Below, in pieces: positions 6,943 to 14,204 of a stretch of 20,465 nt of DNA. The translations under genes and the position numbers were made by a program. Position 1 is the stretch's first letter; each line of letters opens with the position of its first letter. The DNA is from a virus, in IMG/VR virus record IMGVR_UViG_3300013772_000054, positions 1-20,465 of that record. One strand, written 5' to 3'. The notes under the pieces were generated by a model, which was not told the DNA's origin, searched no databases, and was given only the letters and a program-made list of their open reading frames with translations.

Positions 6943-8123
6943 TACGCCGAGCTTCCGTTCGACGCCACGGCCATTTTTGTGTCGAGTGCTGTTCCTCCCA
7001 GAACTGATCTCACCTTGTACTCGATCGAGTCGTTGAGGAAATCCCCTTGCATCGCATCCTCGCCGCCGCCGACGAGTCGCTGGTTCGGATTCTTGATGAA
7101 CACTTCCGGCGTTTCGTGGCCGCGCAGGAAGCCAATCTCGAAGGCCGGTCGTCCGGTCTTCGGGCTCGCGACCATGTACCAGGTCGTGTTCCCGTTCGTC
7201 GTCGAGACGATTGGCAGATAGTAATCGACGTTCAGATGGATCCGATTCTTCATCCAGTTCGCGACGTGGACCTGCTCGGTCGCGGTGCCACCGGCGCCGG
7301 ATAGCCACAGCTCCGTGGCGTTCAGGATGTTCAGCGCCGACACTTCGAGCGCGGGGGGCACGATCAACTCGACCGCGTCGATGAAGATCGGCTCGCCGTC
7401 CAGGTCCTTCTGCTGAGCCAGCACGGCGAAACCGTCCTGGAGCCCGGCAATCGAGAGCGGCGGATTGACGATCCCACCGATCGCGCCGTTCGTCGGATTG
7501 ATGATGTTCTTGTTGCCGACCGTGAAAAAGGTGCTGTTGAAACCGGCTGCCCCAGCGAGGAGCTGGGTCGCGAACTTCTCCTCGGTGCGCCGCGCCGCCA
7601 CGCCGAAGCGCATCGGAATGTCGCGCAATGCGCCCAGGTCGTCGTTCATGATCGCTTCCCACGAGAACGGGATCCGGCGACCATATTTCGAGACCTTGTA
7701 GGCGTACTGGAGGTCGGTCAGCTTGGATTCGGGGTATTCGTCTTGCTCGGGCACGATCGCCAGAGTCGCCTCTGCCCCGTTGATGGCAAAGCGGTGAACG
7801 GTTCGGAAGTCAGTCACGGTCGAGATGTGACACCAGTTCCGATAGGTCGCGTTGGTGTCGCGGTAGTTCTGCAACAGTTGGCGGTCCAGCACGTCGCCGA
7901 ACAGGTACGGGAAGTCGCTGGTGGTCATCGCCTCTTGCAGTTGATACAACGGGCGACGGCCCTTGTACACGTCGGCGATGAAGCCGGCAGCCTCGCTGAT
8001 CGCGGCGAGGTAGCGCGGGTCCTGGCGGCGGAGACTCCCGGCCGAGCGGCCTTCGCCGCCGAAGAGGGCCTGAACGCTCGCCTTGTCCTGGCTCACGGTC
8101 TCCAGGAGTTGAAGAAATTCCAT
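6942..8123 (-). CDS. Major capsid protein (HK97 fold)
   Basis: A 393-aa protein from ATG 8123 (MEFLQLLETVSQ). TAGAAAGGATC at 8140-8130 is an extended Shine-Dalgarno and fixes this start; the TTG at 8147 lies upstream of it. Recognisable features are an N-terminal helix (about the first 60 residues, possibly an N-arm or delta region), the segment GDVLDRQLLQNYRDTNATYR, then KYGRRIPFSWEAIMNDDLGAL and a final strand EYKVRSVLGG. These are typical of capsid proteins of the Mu gpT-like/HK97-fold group. The protein forms the icosahedral shell and associates with the cement protein encoded upstream. An intrinsic terminator ends only some 26 nt before the start codon. The stop overlaps the start of a 51-aa microprotein. 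Confidence 0.92.
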   Translation of the reverse strand: MEFLQLLETVSQDKASVQALFGGEGRSAGSLRRQDPRYLAAISEAAGFIADVYKGRRPLYQLQEAMTTSDFPYLFGDVLDRQLLQNYRDTNATYRNWCHISTVTDFRTVHRFAINGAEATLAIVPEQDEYPESKLTDLQYAYKVSKYGRRIPFSWEAIMNDDLGALRDIPMRFGVAARRTEEKFATQLLAGAAGFNSTFFTVGNKNIINPTNGAIGGIVNPPLSIAGLQDGFAVLAQQKDLDGEPIFIDAVELIVPPALEVSALNILNATELWLSGAGGTATEQVHVANWMKNRIHLNVDYYLPIVSTTNGNTTWYMVASPKTGRPAFEIGFLRGHETPEVFIKNPNQRLVGGGEDAMQGDFLNDSIEYKVRSVLGGTALDTKMAVASNGSSA

Positions 8124-8148
8124 TGGATTGATCCTTTCTACGGCCAAT

Positions 8149-8177
8149 AAAAAAGCGCCCTCGTGGTCGAGAGCGCC
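8149..8177 (-). terminator. Intrinsic terminator upstream of capsid gene
   Basis: On the minus strand a 9-bp stem GCGCTCTCG / CGAGGGCGC (one G-U pair) with the 4-nt loop ACCA is followed directly by six T. The stem occupies plus 8155-8163 and 8168-8176 and the T run 8154-8149. It lies between the cement gene stop (8200) and the capsid start (8123). On the plus strand there is no T run after the stem, so it acts in the direction of the operon only. Confidence 0.85.
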
Positions 8178-8199
8178 AAAGCGAGAGACGTGGCGAGCG

Positions 8200-8553
8200 T
8201 TAGTACCCGAGCTTCACGCGAATCGTCGTCGTGCTCACCCCAGAGACGACCGGATCGAGCGCATAGCCGAAGCGGACGCCGGTATTTTTCTTCGAGATGG
8301 GCGGTGTATCGGCGGCAGTCAGGTAGACGATGTCGCCCACCGCGACGGCGCTGTTGCCTACCTGGTCGATCCCGTTGACCAGCAGGTTATAGACGCCTTT
8401 GCTGTCGAGTGTCGTGGTGTTCGTGACCGCATCGGCGTCGATCTGGCAGACCCCGTAAAGGTTGCCGACGACGACCGGGTCACCCGACTTTTTGCCAGCG
8501 GTGACGACCAGGTTGAAATACCGGCCGTCCGCTCGCGCGCGATTCGTTGCCAT
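8200..8553 (-). CDS. DUF2190-family capsid cement protein
   Basis: A 117-aa protein starting MATNRARADGRYFNLVVTAG. The pattern of a barrel of short strands (KSGDPVVVGNLYGVCQIDA, DSKGVYNLLVNG, NSAVAVGDIVYLT, GVRFGYALDPV) is typical of DUF2190. Members are small trimeric beta-barrel proteins that decorate or stabilise the capsid surface. Its neighbour relations (protease/scaffold upstream, capsid downstream) are the classical ones. TAGAAAGGATC at 8571-8561 gives the same extended ribosome site as the capsid gene, so both may be translated at comparable high rates. A terminator follows the stop, so mRNA for this gene should exceed that for the capsid unless readthrough is high. Confidence 0.88.
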   Translation of the reverse strand: MATNRARADGRYFNLVVTAGKKSGDPVVVGNLYGVCQIDADAVTNTTTLDSKGVYNLLVNGIDQVGNSAVAVGDIVYLTAADTPPISKKNTGVRFGYALDPVVSGVSTTTIRVKLGY

Positions 8554-8579
8554 TGTTTTCGATCCTTTCTACGACGAAA

Positions 8580-9845
8580 TTAGCTGCGACCGGCGGCGGC
8601 TTGCTTCGCGGCCGACTCGGAGAAGCCGAGATCCTGAAACGACCGGGCCATCCGGTCCATCGACTGGGTATCGCTCGACGTCGGCGCCGCCGTGCCCATC
8701 CCGCGAATCGCGCCGCGTCCGGTCGCGGTTTCGAGATACTGCATCTCGCTCTTGGCGGTTTCTTTGATCTTCGCGCGGTAGGCATCCTGGTCGAGCTTGC
8801 CGTCCTTGACGACGGGCTCACGCGCCAGCGACTCGGCGATCCGGGTCCGGCTGATCGGCGGAAGGTCGATGCTGGCGAGCTCGGCCGTGGCGAAGTCGCG
8901 CGCATCCCGAAGCAGCAATGCCTCGGAAAGTCGCGCATTGGTCGCGTTGGCCTCGCTCAATTTGCGCTCCGACTCGGCGAGCGCGACCTGGGCTTCCTGC
9001 AATTCCACGGGATCGGTTCCTTTCCGCGCCAGGTCCCCTGGTCGCGCTGTCTCGAATAAGCTGACTATCTGGTTTCCGGTGAAGGGATGAGAATGCATCG
9101 ATCCATCAATTGGTCGCGCTGCCTCGAATAAGCTGACAATCTCGCCGCCCCGCCCGGGAACGGTTACGAAATCGACGGATTTACCCGCCGTGATCGCCTC
9201 GATAATCCGGCCTTTCCGACCTTCCGCCTCGCCATTTTTGGCGGAGCCGGTCGCCCGAATCGACACGCCAATGTGCGGCGCGAGGTCGTTGACGGCCTCT
9301 TTGTAGGAGCCAAAGACCTTCGCGTCGGCGTACAAGCCGGGCCCGGTCTTGCCGTTGTCCTCCCACCGCGCATCGGTGATGAGCTCGGCAGCGAGATCGT
9401 GCAGGCTGCGCTCGGGCCGCTCGGCTTCCTGAGTCGGAGTCGGATGATCCCAATAGGATTTGGTGCCTCGCGGGAACGCGGCCGGACCATCGCGCTTGAG
9501 CACGTCGGCGGAGTAATGGCCGCTCGAGCCCCAGCCGGGACTGACGAGCTTCATGGAGACGGTGCCGTCCTTGCGGACCGCGCCTTCGCTGAGGCTGACG
9601 AGATCGCCGGTCAACTCGACCGGCTGGGCGCTTTCCTTCGTGATCCCCGGTGGCGTCGCCTTCCCGGTATCATCGCCGTCCGGATCGGGACAGACGGCGC
9701 CCAGCGCCATCGCGTGATCGTGGACCGCCTGGATCATCGTGGCGTCGGTCGCGTTGTGGCGCTTGCCGGCCTCGACAACGTCGGCGAACTGCCCGCGGAT
9801 GGCGTCACTCTGAAGCTGGCCGATTGCCTCGGCTATCGTGGGCAT
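8580..9845 (-). CDS. Prohead protease fused to scaffold
   Basis: A 421-aa protein from ATG 9845, chosen by AAGGAGG seven nt upstream; the open frame beyond to 10007 would cross a terminator. Residues about 75-240 are the protease, with YWDHPTPTQEAERPERSL (His134) and HIGVSIRATG (Ser195), then VDFVTVPGRGG. The DHP and GVSI pairs match the catalytic His and Ser of phage prohead proteases of the assemblin-like group. Residues about 275-421 are helical and charged (coiled coil about 277-310) and fit an internal scaffold. Protease and scaffold in one chain mean self-cleavage can clear the scaffold during maturation. At the junction IVSLFE(A/T)ARP occurs twice. The cement and capsid genes follow. 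Confidence 0.85.
   Translation of the reverse strand: MPTIAEAIGQLQSDAIRGQFADVVEAGKRHNATDATMIQAVHDHAMALGAVCPDPDGDDTGKATPPGITKESAQPVELTGDLVSLSEGAVRKDGTVSMKLVSPGWGSSGHYSADVLKRDGPAAFPRGTKSYWDHPTPTQEAERPERSLHDLAAELITDARWEDNGKTGPGLYADAKVFGSYKEAVNDLAPHIGVSIRATGSAKNGEAEGRKGRIIEAITAGKSVDFVTVPGRGGEIVSLFEAARPIDGSMHSHPFTGNQIVSLFETARPGDLARKGTDPVELQEAQVALAESERKLSEANATNARLSEALLLRDARDFATAELASIDLPPISRTRIAESLAREPVVKDGKLDQDAYRAKIKETAKSEMQYLETATGRGAIRGMGTAAPTSSDTQSMDRMARSFQDLGFSESAAKQAAAGRS
9040..9142 (-). repeat. Two 31-bp direct repeats in protease/scaffold gene
   Basis: Plus 9040-9070 and 9112-9142 are identical except for two bases and lie 72 bp apart, an exact multiple of three. They encode IVSLFEAARP and IVSLFETARP at residues 236-245 and 260-269. 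The segment lies between the protease domain and the helical scaffold part. Confidence 0.85.
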
Positions 9846-9875
9846 CTGTGCGCCTCCTTGGGCGTTGGTTATTGG

Positions 9876-9915
9876 CAGAAAGAAAGGCCCGGTGTCATGC
9901 CAGCGCCACCGGGCC
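9876..9915 (-). terminator. Intrinsic terminator upstream of protease gene
   Basis: On the minus strand a perfect 9-bp stem GGCCCGGTG / CACCGGGCC (plus 9915-9907 and 9894-9886) encloses a 12-nt loop and is followed by TTTCTTTCT. It is in the 124-bp gap (9846-9969) between the coiled-coil gene and the protease gene. The rest of the gap holds a pyrimidine-rich stretch on the minus strand and the ribosome site AAGGAGG. Confidence 0.8.
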
Positions 9916-9969
9916 GGGAAGGAGAGAAGAGGAGAGGCGACGGGAGGTAACGCGCCGCCCGGATGTGTT

Positions 9970-10509
9970 CTACTTCGTCGGTCCGCTCGCCGCGACGTTG
10001 CCGCCAATGTTCTTGGAGGTTCCTCCGACGATGACTGGACCGGATGACTTCGTATCCGCGATCGCCACGGTTCCAGCCGGGTTGGCTGTCACCACGTTCG
10101 GTACAACACTCGGCGTCGGGGCGATCGTCCCGCTCGGCGGCGGCGTAGCTGGCGCAGCCGGCACCTGGCCCAAAAGAGTCTTGAGACCTGCCAGGGCCGC
10201 GTCAATCGCATCGAGCGCCTGCTGGTCCAGCGTTAGGGTATCGGTCTGGTCAGTGATGTCCTTGTTGTCGGCGTCCACTTCGGCTTGCTGCGCCGCCGTT
10301 TCTGCGTCGGCCTCGACCTGATTCCGCTTGGTCAGGTCGTCGATCGCGGCCTGGCGATTCCGCGCGGCCTCGTCGACGCGGGCCTGCGCCGCGACGATGT
10401 CGGCACGATCCGCGTCCCCTTGCGTGGTGCGGCTATTCATTGAGGAAAAGAGCGCGTCGCGTCCTTTCTGGGTCTCGTCGATCAGGGCTTGGAGGTCGGT
10501 CTTGTTCAC
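9970..10509 (-). CDS. Coiled-coil protein with Pro/Thr linker
   Basis: A 179-aa protein, MNKTDLQALIDETQKGRDAL... Residues about 1-112 are almost wholly helical and charged, rich in Ala, Asp and Gln with no proline, as in a long coiled coil. A Pro/Thr/Ser-rich linker (about 115-140) and a short Gly/Val/Ser-rich end (PVIVGGTSKNIGGNVAASG) follow. The GTG start has AGGAG eight nt upstream. I know no family for it. It is the last gene of the accessory cassette and a strong terminator lies behind it. An oligomerising stalk, as in a fibre or spike, would fit but is inference. Confidence 0.78.
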   Translation of the reverse strand: MNKTDLQALIDETQKGRDALFSSMNSRTTQGDADRADIVAAQARVDEAARNRQAAIDDLTKRNQVEADAETAAQQAEVDADNKDITDQTDTLTLDQQALDAIDAALAGLKTLLGQVPAAPATPPPSGTIAPTPSVVPNVVTANPAGTVAIADTKSSGPVIVGGTSKNIGGNVAASGPTK

Positions 10510-10531
10510 GGGTGTATCTCCTATTTATTGA

Positions 10532-10864
10532 TTAGGTGGCGACAATCTGAATCCACGTTTTCGCCGGACTGTTGGGAATCGTGACTCGCGTTCCATCGCC
10601 GAAGATGATCAGGAATTCGGCCAGGTAGTCACCAACCAGAGCGGTATCGGTCGGCTGCCAGCCATACGAGATATTCCCAGCCGTTTTCGGGGTGAGGATC
10701 GCGCAGGCGACCGATAGATAGAAGGCGTTGAGCCATTTCGAGCGGAGAATCAGCGTCACGCTCGTGGCGTTCGTCAGGTCGATTGGTCCGTTGACGTCGT
10801 CGAGTGTGCGCGTCAGGACCGGCAAAGTATCGCCCTGGCCGATCGTGAAATCTGGTATCGTCAT
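10532..10864 (-). CDS. Small beta-sandwich protein, BppU N-domain-like
   Basis: A 110-aa protein starting MTIPDFTIGQGDTLPVLTRTL. The sequence follows a common phage domain: DFTI-x-QGDT-P-L at the N-terminus, GPIDLTNATSVTLILRSK, then ISYGWQPTDTALVGDYLAEFLIIFGDGTRVTIPN. The same pattern is found at the N-terminus of baseplate upper proteins (BppU-like) and as stand-alone virion proteins, and has an Ig-like fold that attaches appendages to the virion. ATG 10864 overlaps the stop of the large repeat protein gene by 4 bp (ATGA), so the two are probably coupled and may act together, one as anchor and one as appendage (inference). Confidence 0.78.
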   Translation of the reverse strand: MTIPDFTIGQGDTLPVLTRTLDDVNGPIDLTNATSVTLILRSKWLNAFYLSVACAILTPKTAGNISYGWQPTDTALVGDYLAEFLIIFGDGTRVTIPNSPAKTWIQIVAT

Positions 10865-13101
10865 CCGTCCCTCGTCCGACCGCTATTTCCTGAGTCACTG
10901 GTCCGTCCGCCGACGCCGACAAGATCCGTCTTGCCGGTGGAGCCGCTGACTCGGGTCTGTCCGAACAGACCGGCGAGTCGGGTCAATCCCGCCTGGCCGA
11001 TCATCCGGAGAGGCTCGACGAGCGGCGGATGATTGCCGTTCAGGAGACGGGTGAGGCTCGCGGCCACGGCCTTGAATGACCGCGCCATCTGACGACTCAC
11101 GGTGTCCGATGCACTGCTGACCGCGGCGAGGGTACGCGCGCTCTGGCGAGCCAGAAGGGCGCTCGTGGCCGCGTTGCCCGCGAGCGTTCTCCCGATCGAG
11201 CGCGTCAGGTTCGTGGCTGTTCCCGCGACCGCCGCGAGGACGTGCCCGAATGCTCGACTCACGGTTGCCGTACCGATTGCCGAGACGCTGAGAGAACGCG
11301 CCACCTGCCGCAAGACCATCGCCGCGCTCGCGGCTGATCCGCTGAACGTCCTGGCCAGTTGCCGGCTCACGGTCGCCAGGCTTCCGCTCGCGGCAGAGAG
11401 GAAGCGCGACGGTGAGCGAGAGGCCGTCGCGATGCTGGCCGCGACCGTCGTCATCGTCCTGGCCGGTACTCGGAGCAGAGTGCCGATGGCGGCGCTCGCC
11501 GCGGCCTCGGTGCGCGCAACGGCGCGCGTTAGGAAAAGAGGGTAGACGCCCGCGACATAGGTAGCCCCGGTGATCCCCCCGTTGTAGCCATTCGGCCCCG
11601 AGTCCAGTGCCGTCGTGCCGCTGCCCTCGTCGAAGCGGTAGCGAAGCTGGAGACTGGTCGTGGACGGCTCGACGCCCTGGTAGAGCGACAGGATCTCCGC
11701 CGCCGAGAGCAGACGACCGTACAACGCCAGATTGTCGAGATAGCCGTCAAACGCGCGGTTGCCGGTCGACGTCGTATTGCCGATGACGATCGGCGTATTG
11801 GCGCTCGACGCCAGCGTTCCGGTCGGTGTCGCCACCGTCGTGACGGTGACGGCCACACCATTGACGTAGAACACCGGGACATTCGCGAGCGAGCTGTTGT
11901 CGTAGGTCAGCGCGACGTGGATCCACCGATTCAACAGCGCCGACGTGTCGATCGTCCATAGCCCGTTCGTGCCATTCGTCTGCTGGGCGTATCCCAGTCG
12001 ATCAGGCGTCCCGAAACACTGAAAAGCCAGGCCGTTTCGGACCAGCACCCGTCCGCCGGTGCCGCCACCCGACGACCGGATATACAGCCACCCGGCAGTC
12101 GTCATCTGCGAGAGCGTGCCGACCGCGGTCATCCCGGAGACAGCCACGTTGTCGGTCGTGACCCCGCCGGCGAATTGAAGCGCGGTCCGCGTGCCCTGGG
12201 CGCTCACCGCCGAGAGGGTTCGGGACAGCGCGCGTTGGATCGTCACCCCCCCGGGTGACGTGGTGGCGAAGAGTCGGCCGACGGCTCGAACGGGTAGCGT
12301 TGCCAGGGAAGCCGATACGACCCCGAGGACTTTACCCGGCGTGCGCGTGATTGTTGCCAGACCGGCGCTCGTCGCGGCCAGGGTCAACGTGAAAGCGTGC
12401 GCGCCGCCATTGACGACGGATGCGACCGTGGCCAGGCTCGCGCTCGCTGCCGATAGGACGCGGCTGAGACCACGGCCGATCGTGGCCGACGATGCAGAGG
12501 TTGTGCTTTGGATCCGGGTGAGTGCGCGTGGTCCAAGACTCGCCGCGCTCGCGCTCGCCGCTGCCAGAGTCCGACCAGGACCACGGATAATAGTTGCCGT
12601 TGCCGCACTCGCGGCGCTGAGCGTTCGCGGGATTGCTTTGTTGACTGTCGCCAGGCCCGCACTCGTACTGGCCAGGAGCCTGGTCAGGCCGCGTCCGATG
12701 GTGGCCGTGCTCGCACTCGCCGCCGTCAGGCTCCGGGCGAGCAGGCGTGGCCCCAGGGTCGAGACGGATGTGCTCACGGCGGAGAGGGTACGTCCCGGCG
12801 AGCGGAGCAGGTTCGCTGCCGATGCCGACGTGGCGGCCAGGATGCGACCAGAACCACGGATGATGCTGGCCGTCGCCGCCGACGTTGCCGCGAGAATCCG
12901 ACTCGGGGCGCGGACAAGCGCCGCGATACCCGCGCTGGTCGCCCCGAGGATGCGGGTCATGCCGCGCGCAACCGTGGCGACCGAGGCCGAAACCGCGACG
13001 AGGGTCTGAAAGTAGGCGGCTGGCCCGCCGCTCAGAAACGGAAGGATGCTCGGACGCCGCACACTCGGTCGGGGCGGTTGGCGATAGACCCCGCCCGGCA
13101 T
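10861..13101 (-). CDS. LamG-like protein with 18-residue tandem repeats
   Basis: A 746-aa protein. Residues 31-304 hold 15 copies of an 18-residue repeat, consensus xRxLxAxSASxATxxRxx, often with Pro-Gly at the joint. Residues about 305-523 form a concanavalin-A/LamG-like jelly roll: WLYIRSS, GLWTIDTSALLNRWIHVALTYD, FYVNGV, FDGYLDNLALYGRLLSAAEI, then LQLRYRFDEGSGTTALDSGPNG. Residues 529-688 hold nine more copies, and 701-745 five 9-residue repeats xGxxGxTxx. The N-terminal repeat block has no Asp or Glu and many Arg, so it is strongly basic. LamG domains bind glycans or polysaccharides; a virion appendage is likely. The gene is in the head module and not behind the tape measure gene. ATG follows the preceding TAA directly. 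No signal peptide is evident. Confidence 0.88.
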   Translation of the reverse strand: MPGGVYRQPPRPSVRRPSILPFLSGGPAAYFQTLVAVSASVATVARGMTRILGATSAGIAALVRAPSRILAATSAATASIIRGSGRILAATSASAANLLRSPGRTLSAVSTSVSTLGPRLLARSLTAASASTATIGRGLTRLLASTSAGLATVNKAIPRTLSAASAATATIIRGPGRTLAAASASAASLGPRALTRIQSTTSASSATIGRGLSRVLSAASASLATVASVVNGGAHAFTLTLAATSAGLATITRTPGKVLGVVSASLATLPVRAVGRLFATTSPGGVTIQRALSRTLSAVSAQGTRTALQFAGGVTTDNVAVSGMTAVGTLSQMTTAGWLYIRSSGGGTGGRVLVRNGLAFQCFGTPDRLGYAQQTNGTNGLWTIDTSALLNRWIHVALTYDNSSLANVPVFYVNGVAVTVTTVATPTGTLASSANTPIVIGNTTSTGNRAFDGYLDNLALYGRLLSAAEILSLYQGVEPSTTSLQLRYRFDEGSGTTALDSGPNGYNGGITGATYVAGVYPLFLTRAVARTEAAASAAIGTLLRVPARTMTTVAASIATASRSPSRFLSAASGSLATVSRQLARTFSGSAASAAMVLRQVARSLSVSAIGTATVSRAFGHVLAAVAGTATNLTRSIGRTLAGNAATSALLARQSARTLAAVSSASDTVSRQMARSFKAVAASLTRLLNGNHPPLVEPLRMIGQAGLTRLAGLFGQTRVSGSTGKTDLVGVGGRTSDSGNSGRTRDG
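10867..11001 (-). repeat. Five 27-bp period repeats at the C-terminus
   Basis: Residues 701-745 read IGQAGLTRL, AGLFGQTRV, SGSTGKTDL, VGVGGRTSD, SGNSGRTRD. This is a clean 9-residue period, half the period of the main repeat, with Gly at positions 2 and 5 and Thr at 7 (or nearby). Confidence 0.8.
11038..11517 (-). repeat. 54-bp period repeats, C-terminal block (9 copies)
   Basis: Nine further 18-residue units follow the LamG-like domain, for example ARTMTTVAASIATASRSP and SRFLSAASGSLATVSRQL. They share Arg at positions 2 and 16 with the first block, but Ala/Ser positions are more varied. Confidence 0.82.
12190..13011 (-). repeat. 54-bp period repeats, N-terminal block (15 copies)
   Basis: The encoded protein repeats every 18 residues, for example TRILGATSAGIAALVRAP and GRILAATSASAANLLRSP. 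A few units have 19 or more residues (GRTLSAVSTSVSTLGPRLL). The DNA copies have diverged and conserve only short words. Confidence 0.85.
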
Positions 13102-13560
13102 TTACTCCAGCTCTCGGAACTTGACTTGGGCGGTGAACGTGCCAGTTACAGCAACTGGCAGCTTCAAGCCAACAATGCCGCTAGGGGGCACCGGAATGCG
13201 CTCCTCGGGCACCGGCAAGTAGAGCCAGGGTGCCAGAAAATTAAACACGTCTTGCTCGACAATGTCGCTATCGGTGCCTTCGGCTGACGCGGTGATGCCG
13301 GTCGCCGTCGTGCCGCCAACCGCCTTGGCCGCGTTATCGCCACGAGCAATGGGGATTGGAGTGAACGCGGCCACGGTTGCCGCCGCGCTCTTGAAATTGA
13401 TCTGCACCGGCACCATCGTGCTCGTCGTTGAAAGGTGCTGGGCGACCTTGGCCGAGACGATCTCCAAGCCAGAGCTTGCGCCCGCCACGATCTGAATCAA
13501 GGTCAGCGCCGTGGTCGATGCCACCCGAGTCAGGTTGACGACGTAAAGGCGGCTGGCCAT
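13102..13560 (-). CDS. Hypothetical virion protein
   Basis: A 152-aa protein starting MASRLYVVNLTRVASTTALTLIQI. The composition is beta-rich and Ala/Thr-rich, with strands such as LTLIQIVAGASSGLEIVSAKVA, TMVPVQINFK and a C-terminal GIVGLKLPVAVTGTFTAQVKF. Between them are FNFLAPWLYLPVPEERIPVP and a DIVEQDVFNF segment, whose aromatic and proline residues look like a loop presented from a beta sandwich. Its TAA is followed immediately by the ATG of the repeat protein. I do not recognise the family. Position suggests a virion surface or appendage component. Confidence 0.75.
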   Translation of the reverse strand: MASRLYVVNLTRVASTTALTLIQIVAGASSGLEIVSAKVAQHLSTTSTMVPVQINFKSAAATVAAFTPIPIARGDNAAKAVGGTTATGITASAEGTDSDIVEQDVFNFLAPWLYLPVPEERIPVPPSGIVGLKLPVAVTGTFTAQVKFRELE

Positions 13561-13563
13561 CGG

Positions 13564-14202
13564 TCACATCCTGTAGACGGTGAAGTTTTGACGGGTCTGA
13601 TACTCGTTCGGCTGCATTGCGCCGTCGTCGGCGCTCAGGTTGGTCAGGTGATAGCTCGTCGTATCCGTGGCCGCCCCTGCCCCAAAACGTACCCCGACTC
13701 GTCCGGCCGCGGTGATCGTGCTATCGGTCGCCGTGACGGTCGAGACGCCATTGACCAGGAGTGTGAGAGCCGAGCCGACAATCGAGAACGTCAGGGTGTA
13801 GGTGTTCCCCACGGTTAAGGTCGCCGCGGCGCTTGCCAGGATAGTACCTTTGCCTGCTACAGATTTGGCAATCACCCACGAGAGAGTCGATCCCCGATAG
13901 CCGCTGATATAACTCGTGTCTGCTGCCGTGTCTAAGCGCAAAGATGGTCCCATCTCACCCGTGGTCGTCGTGATCGACGCGATGAACATATCCGCCGCCA
14001 TCACCTGATCTGGCCCGGCCGGGACGTTGCTCACGTAATAGATCGGGGCGGTGGTCGTCATCTGGCGAATCCGATTCGCGCTGGAGATGCCCGCGGTGCC
14101 CGTCGTGACCGTGTTTTTGATCCACGATCCCCCGACCTGCGGCGCGTGAGCGTTGAGGAGCACGCCCGCGGTGTCCACGGTGTTGTCCGAGAGGATCTGC
14201 AC
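13564..14202 (-). CDS. Jelly-roll (concanavalin-A-like) structural protein
   Basis: A 212-aa protein from GTG 14202 (MQILSDNTVDTAGVLLNAHAP). The N-terminal strand is followed by GGSWIKNTVTTGTAGISSANRIR and repeated short strands. The region with VGNTYTLTFSIVGSALTLLVNGVSTVTATDSTITAAGRVGVRFG is the usual back half of a concanavalin-A-like beta sandwich, as in LamG or 3-keto-disaccharide hydrolase-type domains of phage proteins. No catalytic residues can be assigned, so carbohydrate binding is more likely than hydrolysis. It is the second lectin-like protein of the cassette. A clear ribosome site is not visible; only two bases separate it from the upstream stop, so coupling is likely. Confidence 0.78.
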   Translation of the reverse strand: MQILSDNTVDTAGVLLNAHAPQVGGSWIKNTVTTGTAGISSANRIRQMTTTAPIYYVSNVPAGPDQVMAADMFIASITTTTGEMGPSLRLDTAADTSYISGYRGSTLSWVIAKSVAGKGTILASAAATLTVGNTYTLTFSIVGSALTLLVNGVSTVTATDSTITAAGRVGVRFGAGAATDTTSYHLTNLSADDGAMQPNEYQTRQNFTVYRM

Positions 14203-14204
14203 GG

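Noticed and set aside
9846-10007. N-terminal extension of the protease gene to 10007
   Set aside because: It would read through a terminator hairpin and lacks a ribosome site, whereas ATG 9845 has AAGGAGG.
12191-13009. 272-aa plus-strand frame with its own periodic sequence
   Set aside because: It mirrors the 54-bp period of the minus-strand repeat gene, which continues intact through a LamG-like domain. The antisense frame has no ribosome site or domain.
11038-13011. CRISPR array or microsatellite
   Set aside because: Period is 54 bp, copies are diverged in DNA but conserved in protein, and there are no unique spacers between identical repeats.
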